Shown here piece by piece: positions 20,201-26,802 of a DNA stretch of 64,000 bases. Origin of the DNA: Bacteroidota bacterium (GTDB lineage Bacteria > Bacteroidota > Bacteroidia > Chitinophagales > Chitinophagaceae); NCBI GenBank assembly GCA_018266615.1, contig JAFEAB010000096.1, positions 1 through 64,000 of the forward strand, in the 5' to 3' direction. Position 1 is the stretch's first letter. Each line of letters begins with the position of its first letter. The translations under genes were made by a program, and so were the position numbers. The notes below the pieces were generated by a model. It did not search any database. It was not told where the DNA came from and was given only the letters and a program-made list of their open reading frames with translations.

Positions 20201-20611
20201 CGTTTTGAGCCAGCCGGTATGGTAGAACACCCCAATATTAAAACTACTACTTCTATTATCGATTTCATGTTCCGATCCCTGGCTTATGAATACCTTGGCC
20301 GCACCGACCTGGTACATGTTTTAGACAAGCCTGTGCTTGAAAATATGGGAAACGAATCCTGGGATGTTGATTCCCCAACCATTGGCGATCGCAAACCGGA
20401 AATCAGTGAACTTAGGGTGATTGGAAATACACATGCTGAACCGGCAAAAAAAGCGACTGCATTAACAGGACATGGGTTGGAAGGTATTAACGCTGCCAAC
20501 AAATCCATGCAGGGTGATGCACCGGCTTGTAATGTGTGCGGACATATTACCATCAGGAGCGGTACCTGCTACAAATGCCTCAACTGTGGGAACAGCCTGG
20601 GTTGCAGTTAA
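17267..20611 (+). CDS. nrdJ: adenosylcobalamin-dependent (class II) ribonucleoside-diphosphate reductase
   Basis: A 1114-residue enzyme making deoxyribonucleotides without an NrdB radical subunit. The N-terminal catalytic-barrel cysteine region is [14 protein letters not shown]. The active-site loop is [20 protein letters not shown], followed by [20 protein letters not shown] (cited in part: [13 protein letters not shown]). The C-terminal tail ends in four CxxC-like pairs ([23 protein letters not shown]), a zinc-ribbon or redox tail typical of long class II enzymes. The start ATG at 17267 precedes a short basic leader. It stands alone, with its own terminator at 20645. No nrdA/nrdB or nrdD occurs in the window. 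A family-typical requirement is AdoB12, made or imported elsewhere. Confidence 0.95.
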   Translation: [1114 protein letters not shown]

Positions 20612-20644
20612 TAGAGATTCATGAGGTTAGATAAGTACAAAAGG

Positions 20645-20670
20645 CCACCGGGATCAACCGGTGGTTTTTT
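20645..20670 (+). terminator. rho-independent terminator of nrdJ
   Basis: CCACCGG (20645-20651) and CCGGTGG (20658-20664) form a perfect 7-bp GC-rich stem with loop GATCAA. It is followed directly by six T (20665-20670) and further A/T, 34 bp after the nrdJ stop. Confidence 0.85.
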
Positions 20671-20830
20671 ATTGCCCATAATTGAAATAGCTTCCTATTA
20701 AAAATAGGTTAGTAGAATAATCCTCCATTTAACTTTCCGAAATATTACCCCCAAAAACCAACTGAAAATTTATACAATAACACTAAATTTTTTTCAATTT
20801 GGATATGCAGGGAAAATTCTTTTTAACCTT

Positions 20831-21149
20831 ATTTTTACCCCCGGGGAGGGGGCCGCAAAGTGACTATAAAATTTTACCTAAACATGCTTTAGATTGATTA
20901 AAGTTTATTGAGTTACCTACAAATTATTAAAGCAAAAAGCCACGAATGCACGAATGCATTTTACATTGAATTATTTTATAGACATTGGAACTGTTTTTTA
21001 GCTGCCACAATTCCACGAAGGGGTTGAATAAAAAATATTCGTGCATTCGTGGCTGAATAAACTTCAGCTTTTCTATATATTCTTCAGCCAGAATTCTTTG
21101 CTTTAATTTTTTATGCGGGTATTTTTACCCCCGGGGAGGGGGCAGCAAA
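20831..21149. repeat. composite island repeat, copy 1 (box - inverted repeat - box)
   Basis: Two nearly identical 29-bp GC-rich boxes (20831-20859 and 21121-21149) begin ATTTTTACCCCCGGGG and continue AGGGGGC[A/C]GCAAA. They lie 290 bp apart. Between them, 17-bp inverted arms GCCACGAATGCACGAAT (20939-20955) and its exact complement (21037-21053) enclose about 81 bp. The same arrangement recurs at 24.25-24.67 and 29.65-29.97 kb with 108 bp from box to left arm conserved. No coding frame is conserved, so this is a non-coding repeat, possibly a non-autonomous mobile element; its family is not recognised. Confidence 0.85.
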
Positions 21150-21234
21150 TTGCCAATATTTTTATCCAATTTCCCATAAATTGAATTTATTGTTTCCAGA
21201 CAACACCCATCGCTGAAATTCTTGTTGCATTCTC

Positions 21235-21280
21235 ATTCGTGCATTCGTGGCTCTTGCAATCCCATTCGTGTATTCGTGGC
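21235..21280. repeat. two tandem half-sites of the island repeat
   Basis: ATTCGTGCATTCGTGGC (21235-21251) and ATTCGTGTATTCGTGGC (21264-21280) are direct copies of the right arm of the island inverted repeat, 29 bp apart, without a left arm. They look like remnants of additional repeat copies. Confidence 0.7.
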
Positions 21281-21532
21281 AATTACTCTTTCATACATTC
21301 AAAATTCACCAACTAAATTTTTATAATGCAAATCGAAATAAATTTTAGAGGAATTTTTGATTCTATTTTTAAAAAGAAATATTTTGTCATAGGGGTAAGG
21401 AGCGACAGTCCCGGGGAAAAGTACAAGTCTATATAAAAATCTAAATGATCCCTTTCCATTATTTCAAGGCCTCTTTTATTAAACCCTCATTCATAAAAAG
21501 ATGAGGATGGTAAATTCTGAAATTTCTGCCAA

Positions 21533-21571
21533 TCCTGATTCCAACCAACTAATCTAATCAGGAAATTTTTT
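21533..21571 (+). terminator. orphan terminator-like hairpin
   Basis: TCCTGATT (21533-21540) pairs with AATCAGGA (21556-21563) across a 15-nt loop, followed by AA and a run of six T. No coding gene ends nearby on this strand; the closest is nrdJ, 920 bp upstream with its own terminator. It could end an unannotated small RNA, lie in the leader of the gene at 21719, or be chance. Confidence 0.35.
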
Positions 21572-21718
21572 ACAAAAAATAAATTCTTGTCCACAGGTTC
21601 CTGTTTTCTGGTAAAACACATTAAATTAGTTAATGCTAAAAATGAGATTTAATTTAAGTTAACCATAATTTTTCATATAGATACTCCTTGAAATTATACA
21701 AAACCTCAACTATTCCTT

Positions 21719-23637
21719 ATGAAATTTTCCTTTAACCTTACAGGTACAATTGTTTTTGTTACAACATTCTTTCTGCTAAGTTGTAAAAAAACGGAGATTG
21801 ATGTTGCAGTAAAAACAGACGTTATTAGTAAGTTCTTCCCCCCCCCTCGCCTGATGATAACAGGATTTTGAATCGGATAATGTTTGATTTAAAAGCAAAA
21901 GAAAATGCATCTCCATTTGTTAAAGATTTCATCAGTAAATATGGTTTCCCTCAATGGAAAGCATACAAAAGCAAAATTCGTCAACCTATATTAGCCAGGG
22001 CTGAGGATCAGACTCAGGACACCATTGTTTCCATTCCTATTATGGATGAAAATTCTACAAAGATCAGTTCAATTTTAAAAGTGAGATTAAATGGAGAGGT
22101 TATGTATAAGCTGTTTAAAGATTACGCTTATGCTTTAAATGGCTTTAGTAAATATCCAGGCAGGTTAACCCCAAGCGCCGATGATATTGTTTCAGAACTA
22201 CTAAACTACGAGAAAGAATTGCTGGGTAGAAATGTTTATAGAGTTACTGACAAGCGTCTTTTTGATTACTGGGATTCTGATATTCCAAGGCCAGATACTT
22301 TTTATATGTCGTTCGACAGGAGAGTATCATGTACAAATACGATAGCAATATTAGACTGGGTTCCTGGAGGATTTCTTGAAAGTTGCCCACCGGGTCAGGA
22401 TCACTGTATTAAATGGGTTCAGGTTGTGGTTGATGAAATTACGGTTTCGGGATGGTGTTCTGAAGATGATCCTTATGAGAATGGAGGGGGTGGAGAAGAT
22501 GACGGAGGTTGGGGTAATGATCCCACAAATCCTGGCGAGCCAGGCGGCGGTGGTGGAGCGTCAGGTGGTTCAAATCCTCCTGCAAACACAGGTCCTTGCG
22601 GACTTGGCTGGGATCCGATAGTTCAGTTGCCTGATGGAACATGGAATGATATTTGTCTTAATTCACCATTAGAACCGGAGAAAGCAGATCAAAATGGGTT
22701 CTATCAATCTCGTATTTCAGCTTTGGAACAATTACTTTCTATATCTTCGGATGTGCTTCTTCCATGTGATGAGATTTTAGCCCTTGAAACTTTTGGGTCA
22801 ATGTGGCAAGCTGTTGGATCATATACTGCTCCACTTTCAGTTGTAGAAAGATTAAACTCAATTCGTACAAGCCATCCCAATTGGATAGTTGATAATTATA
22901 ATTTAGAGAATATTGAAAATGCATATGGTCCAAAGGTTAATTGCGATTTCTTTCCTGTAAAAATTCCCATTCTCCCTAATAATCCGGAAACAGGAAATCA
23001 ATTTACGGCCAGAGATTTTCTTGAATATTTTAGAACTCATATTAACACGTTTATCAATCCTTATAGTCAAACTAATTTTCAATGTGATTTTTCAGTATTT
23101 GATGATTGTGACAAATGGTATTCACCATTCGAGGATTGTTTGGGTGCTTTGTGTTCAGTTGAAATACATCCCGGGACTTCTGGTTACCCAAGTCTTTATA
23201 ATTCAGGTTCAATAATTGTTTCAGATTACCATCATGGAGTTTATCCTGGTGGTTACGAATCAAATTGGTTTACAGTAAGTACATTAGAAACGCCATTTGA
23301 CGGTGAACACCCAGTAGCTGGAAATCGTAGATTTGGAATATATAACACAATTGAAAATCCTAACGAGTGGACTTTCTTTACCATGGGGGTGGATAGGACG
23401 TGGGATTTTTGGGATGCGATTATCAATCAGTGGGATTTTGGGTTTAATGAGGCAGATGCTCTTTGGAGTGGAGTTCAGGATCAGATTATACAGTTTTGTA
23501 ATTTTCCAGCAAACATGGGGCAAGCTTCACTATTCGCGCAACGCTCTTACATAGCAAGACCTCGTTGGTCTGACGTAGAAAAATTTCTAAGAAAGGAAAT
23601 TACATTTCAACAGCTAAGGCAGATAATGGGCTGTTAG
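21719..23637 (+). CDS. large secreted lipoprotein of unknown function, interrupted by a one-base frameshift at a poly-C tract
   Basis: An ATG at 21719 starts a lipoprotein signal (MKFSFNLTGTIVFVTTFFLL, then SCKK with the lipid cysteine near residue 22). After a nine-C run (21838-21846) this frame stops at TGA. The remaining 589 codons are open in the +2 frame to 23637. One extra C would join them into about 640 residues. The body contains a Gly/Asp/Pro-rich linker (about 22470-22580, acidic then GEPGGGGGASGG). A C-terminal region follows with DGEHPVAGNRRFGIYNTIEN and ends LRQIMGC. Internal cysteines are frequent, as in exported proteins. The general layout (lipoprotein signal, FF-x-P-x near residue 40, then KDF and QWKAY) resembles uncharacterised Bacteroidota lipoproteins I recall, not verified. 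No enzyme motif was found. Confidence 0.7.
21838..21846 (+). repeat. nine-C homopolymer at the frameshift point
   Basis: A run of nine C sits just after the signal-peptide region of the lipoprotein gene. Codon phase: with nine C the signal frame ends at TGA about 20 nt downstream, while ten C would continue into the long downstream frame as FFPPPSPDDNRILN. Long C runs are otherwise rare in this window. Confidence 0.9.
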
Positions 23638-23659
23638 TTAATAAAAAATAAATATAGAA

Positions 23660-24121
23660 ATGAGATGTAGTTCTAAAAGTAGGTTAATAAAATGGGGCGG
23701 CTTCCTTATAACCTTTTATTTTTCTGTTATTTTATCATTACTATTTTTTAATGAGATATTTAAAAGATTTGTTGCTGTTTCCCGAACAGAAGCATACGCA
23801 TTTGATATCCCATTTGAATTTTATTTTCCTTATGCAGCTATCATAGCGGGATGCTTATTGACGATATACTCAATTCTTAAACTTTTTGTAAAGCAATTAA
23901 CTCCGAAGAAACGATATTTATTGTCGTTTGCAAGTTTGCTTGTTTTATATATTATTGGGTATGGGCCATTTTTGGGTGATAGGAGGTTATTGGAGCCTGC
24001 TGTATTAAGGGGTGACCTGGTACTAATTGTATCAGCGATAGCCCTTGCCGGGTTAAATAATTATTTTTTCTTTGATAGGGAGGATATAATAGAAAAGGGT
24101 ATGGATTTGCCAATGGAATAA
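23660..24121 (+). CDS. small polytopic membrane protein of unknown function
   Basis: A 153-residue protein with about four hydrophobic segments: WGGFLITFYFSVILSLLFF, FEFYFPYAAIIAGCLLTIYS, LLSFASLLVLYIIGYGPFLG and LVLIVSAIALAGLNNYFFF. The tail is short and acidic. It follows the large lipoprotein gene by 22 bp in the same direction, so the two are probably co-transcribed. Pairing of a large exported protein with a small membrane protein could mean an immunity or anchoring role, but nothing in the sequence proves this. I recognise no family. Confidence 0.65.
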   Translation: MRCSSKSRLIKWGGFLITFYFSVILSLLFFNEIFKRFVAVSRTEAYAFDIPFEFYFPYAAIIAGCLLTIYSILKLFVKQLTPKKRYLLSFASLLVLYIIGYGPFLGDRRLLEPAVLRGDLVLIVSAIALAGLNNYFFFDREDIIEKGMDLPME

Positions 24122-24148
24122 ATTTTTTTGAAAGGAAAAGAATATTTA

Positions 24149-24253
24149 TCAACTGTAGAAACTCCTATTGATGGAGACCACCCTGTTGCCGGGAACCGGA
24201 GGTTTGGAATATATAAAACAATTGAAAATCCTAACCAATGGACATTTTATTAA
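24149..24253 (+). pseudogene. remnant of a paralogue of the 21.7-kb lipoprotein gene
   Basis: In frame, 24149-24250 translates to a 34-residue piece beginning STVETPIDGDHPVAGNRRFG and continuing IYKTIENPNQWTFY. It matches the lipoprotein's VSTLETPFDGEHPVAGNRRF and IYNTIENPNEWTFF closely (27 or so identical positions; nucleotides roughly three-quarters identical). The match stops at TAA (24251-24253), three bases before the left arm of repeat copy 2. No start codon or other part of the gene is present, so this is a fragment. Confidence 0.85.
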
Positions 24254-24255
24254 AT

Positions 24256-24467
24256 GCCACGAATGCACGAATGAATTTCCCATTGAAATATTTTATAGAC
24301 ATTGGAACTGTTTGTAAGCGGTCATAATTTCACGAAGGGATTGAATAAAAAATATTCGTGTATTTGTGGCTAAATAAACTTCAGCTTATACTAAATATTC
24401 TTCAGTCAGAATTCTTTGTTTTAATTTTTTACGCGGGTATTTTTACCCCCGGGGAGGGGGCAGCAAA
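24256..24467. repeat. island repeat, copy 2 (left half missing)
   Basis: Left arm GCCACGAATGCACGAAT (24256-24272) and right arm ATTCGTGTATTTGTGGC (24354-24370; two mismatches to the perfect complement) are followed by the GC box at 24439-24467. The arm-to-box distance (183 bp) equals copy 1 (182 bp). The left box and its 108-bp spacer are absent, replaced by the gene remnant ending at 24253. Confidence 0.85.
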
Positions 24468-24665
24468 GTGACTATAAAATTTTCCAGAAACATGCTTTAG
24501 ATTGATTAAAGTTTATTGTGCTGTCTAAAGATTATTGAAGCAAAAAGCCACGAATGCACGAATGAATTTTACATTCATTGAATTATTCTATAGACTTTGA
24601 AACTGTTTGTAAGCTGTCATAATTTCACGAAGGGATTGAATAAAAAATATTCGTGCATTCGTGGC
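24439..24665. repeat. island repeat, copy 3 (right box missing)
   Basis: It shares the GC box 24439-24467 with copy 2. After 108 bp come arms 24547-24563 and 24649-24665 (perfect 17-bp inverted repeat). Similarity ends right after the right arm, where unrelated sequence starts. Confidence 0.85.
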
Positions 24666-24835
24666 AAAAAACGATTTGCCAATAAAAATTATTCTTAATT
24701 ATACAGCATTTCCAACTTCAATAAATAACATTCATCAATACTATACATATAGCAATTAAAACTATAAATAGAAAAAGCAAGAAATAAAGGAAATTCTAAT
24801 ATCTTCGTCGCAGGCCTGGTTTTAAAACTTAAATT

Positions 24836-25160
24836 ATGAGAAAAATAATGATTGCTATTTCCATGCTATTTAGTATGGCCGCGCTGGCAGCGAATTCTGC
24901 CGCTCCCCCCCCCCCCCGCTAAATTCAGCACCACTATGTGTACTGTAACTGTTTATGCAGTAGCCCATGGATCTCAGAAATGTGGAGACAATATTACTGA
25001 GTACACTGTAACCAACTCATGCACTGATACTGATGTCGATTGTGCAATAGCAGAAATGAATGCCAGCATCTGTGCTACCATTACTGCCAACAGGAATTTA
25101 CAAAGGATGCTTAAACTTCTTCCACCATGTGATGGTCCTGAACCACCACATAACATTTAA
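24836..25160 (+). CDS. small secreted six-cysteine protein, interrupted by a one-base frameshift at a poly-C tract
   Basis: An ATG at 24836 opens a signal peptide (MRKIMIAISMLFSMAALAAN). The frame then runs into 13 C (24905-24917) and stops at TAA (24920-24922). The rest, from AKFSTTMCTVTVYAVAHGSQ to the stop at 25158-25160, is open in the +1 frame. Twelve C would give one protein of about 107 residues with the signal followed by a short Pro stretch. The mature part has six cysteines (after TTM, GSQK, VTNS, TDVD, NASI and LLPP), which suggests three disulfides in a periplasmic or extracellular protein. It is the first gene of the set with two GLPGLI genes and a TonB-type barrel (89 bp to the next gene). 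No family recognised. Confidence 0.6.
24905..24917 (+). repeat. thirteen-C homopolymer at the frameshift point
   Basis: Thirteen consecutive C directly follow the signal-peptide codons (ending NSAA). Twelve would be in frame with the downstream cysteine-rich sequence. It is the longest mononucleotide run seen in the window. Confidence 0.9.
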
Positions 25161-25249
25161 TGATTCTTGATTTAACATTTTTCTAAACTAAGCCAGGCCT
25201 ATTTTTTAAATCAATTTCAAATTGATTCATTTGATTAAATTTAAACCGT

Positions 25250-25936
25250 ATGAGAGAAACTGTCCTACTCTTAATAGTATTCTTCTTTGGAATGAACCTC
25301 TATTCCCAAAACCTAGTTGCACAATATGATGTAAAAAAAGAAGTCATGGGCGCTCCAAAAGGACTAAATATCCAACCTTTAAATCTTACATGTTATTATT
25401 ATAAAAAGGCAGACCGGGTAATTTCCTTTTTAAAAGCTGATTATTTAAATAGTTACCCTAAAGGATTTATGAAAATAGAAAATGGCGCAAATACGTGGTA
25501 TAACTTTATCCTAAATACTGATTCAATTCAGGGAATATCATATTTTAGTTTAGACTCAATGGTACTACGAACAGGCAAATTAAGTGGGATAAATGAAAAC
25601 CAATGGCAATATTTCGATGCCGATTACAGACAATGGCAGAAATTAGATGAAACTATAAGCATACAGGGTATGCAATGTCACAGGGCAATATTAACCACAG
25701 ACTATGGAACTCCCATAGCTGAAATCTGGTATAACCCGGAAATTGAAATGCCGGTTGGGATGCGAAACCTGATAAACGTACCTGGCTTAATTGTAAAAGC
25801 CACCTATTTTGGCACACACGAAACATTTTCCTTAAAATCATTTAGCACAACTACTGATATTCCGGATGAGGTTTTTTGGCCTAAGGAATTTAATTCTCCT
25901 TTTAAGAAAGACAGGGATCTAAGAAGGAAGAAATAA
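25250..25936 (+). CDS. GLPGLI-family secreted protein (copy 1)
   Basis: A 228-residue protein with a signal peptide (MRETVLLLIVFFFGMNLYSQ). The family's best-conserved region is here RNLINVPGLIVKATY, following AEIWYNPEIEMPVGM. GLPGLI proteins are Bacteroidota-specific, exported, of unknown function, and often encoded beside TonB-type outer membrane barrels, as here. The Trp/Tyr-rich centre (NQWQYFDADYRQWQKLDET) and single CHRAI segment are shared with the next gene. 127 bp separate it from copy 2. The C-terminal ends RDLRRKK, a basic tail also seen in copy 2. Confidence 0.85.
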   Translation: MRETVLLLIVFFFGMNLYSQNLVAQYDVKKEVMGAPKGLNIQPLNLTCYYYKKADRVISFLKADYLNSYPKGFMKIENGANTWYNFILNTDSIQGISYFSLDSMVLRTGKLSGINENQWQYFDADYRQWQKLDETISIQGMQCHRAILTTDYGTPIAEIWYNPEIEMPVGMRNLINVPGLIVKATYFGTHETFSLKSFSTTTDIPDEVFWPKEFNSPFKKDRDLRRKK

Positions 25937-26063
25937 CCTCTTTTTATTAGATATAAAACCTGGTTTTAATAATGCTTTGATCAATTAATAATTGCAAAAG
26001 GATATTATAAAACACTACTAATCCTTTCTTATAAACCTAATCATTTGATTTGAGTAATAAAGC

Positions 26064-26756
26064 ATGAAAAAAATATCCCTGATCATAATAATATTCTTCT
26101 TTGGAATGCACCTCTACGGTCAAAACATGGTTGCCCAATATGATGTAAAAAGAGAGGTGATGGGCGCTCCAAAGGAATTAAATGTACCGCCTGTAAACCT
26201 TACTTGTTACTATTATAAAAAGGCAAATAGGGTAATATCTTTTTTAAAAGCTGATTATTTAAAGGATTATCCAGGTGGAGTATTCTATATCAAGGAAAGC
26301 TCCAGCATCGGGCATAGTTTTACATTATATAGGGATACGATCCAGGCCATCTCGTACTTCGATTTAGATTCAATGATACTTAGGACCCATACCGAAGGAG
26401 GGTTAGAGGAAAATGATAATCGGTGGTTTTACTATGACGAAGATTATAGGCAATGGCAGAAATTAGATGAAACTGCCAGCATACAAGGCATGCAATGCCA
26501 CAGAGCTATATTAAAAGCAGACAATGGTACCCCCATGGCAGAAATATGGTATAATCCTGAAATTGAAATGCCGGTTGGGATGCGAAACCTGATAAACGTG
26601 CCGGGTTTAATTGTAAAAGCTACCTATTTTGGCACACACGAAACATTTACCTTAAAATCTTTTAGTACCACTTCTGATATCCCGGATGAGGTGTTTTGGC
26701 CTAAAGAATTTAATTATCCGTTTAAGAAATATCGAGATCTGAAAAGAAAAAAATAG
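26064..26756 (+). CDS. GLPGLI-family secreted protein (copy 2, tandem paralogue)
   Basis: A 230-residue tandem paralogue of the preceding gene with signal peptide MKKISLIIIIFFFGMHLYGQ. The two are very similar at both ends (VAQYDVKREVMGAPKELN and the last 90 residues, WYNPEIEMPVGMRNLINVPG onward, nearly identical). They diverge in the middle, about residues 75-125 (copy 2 has KESSSIGHSFTLYRDTIQAI). At DNA level long stretches of the 3' half are identical, pointing to recent duplication or gene conversion. It ends 46 bp before the barrel gene, so one transcript is likely. Confidence 0.85.
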   Translation: MKKISLIIIIFFFGMHLYGQNMVAQYDVKREVMGAPKELNVPPVNLTCYYYKKANRVISFLKADYLKDYPGGVFYIKESSSIGHSFTLYRDTIQAISYFDLDSMILRTHTEGGLEENDNRWFYYDEDYRQWQKLDETASIQGMQCHRAILKADNGTPMAEIWYNPEIEMPVGMRNLINVPGLIVKATYFGTHETFTLKSFSTTSDIPDEVFWPKEFNYPFKKYRDLKRKK

Positions 26757-26802
26757 TTCCTCTATTTTTACTACCCCTCCTTCCCCAGATATTTTAACCG
26801 GT

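Larger units (their letters stand above)
20671..21718 (+). other. about 1-kb non-coding stretch between nrdJ and the lipoprotein gene
   Basis: After the nrdJ terminator this stretch holds repeat copy 1 (20831-21149), two repeat half-sites (21235-21280) and a terminator-like hairpin (21533-21571). The longest ATG frame I found outside the repeat is 36 codons (21326-21436), which I do not call a gene. No promoter consensus is evident close to 21719. Confidence 0.6.
24254..24835 (+). other. 582-bp non-coding stretch made largely of island repeat
   Basis: It contains repeat copies 2 and 3 in tandem (24256-24665). The remaining 170 bp before the next start (24836) is AT-rich leader, with TATCTTCG at about 24800-24807, a one-mismatch version of the TAnnTTTG promoter element. 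No gene seen. Confidence 0.6.

Noticed and set aside
20831..20859. GC-rich box as a rho-independent terminator
   Set aside because: The C and G runs could pair, but no T run follows; the box is followed by GCAAA and by A/T sequence conserved between copies.
21326..21436. 36-codon frame starting MQIEINFRGIFDSIF
   Set aside because: Too short, no ribosome binding site, no neighbours on which to base a call.
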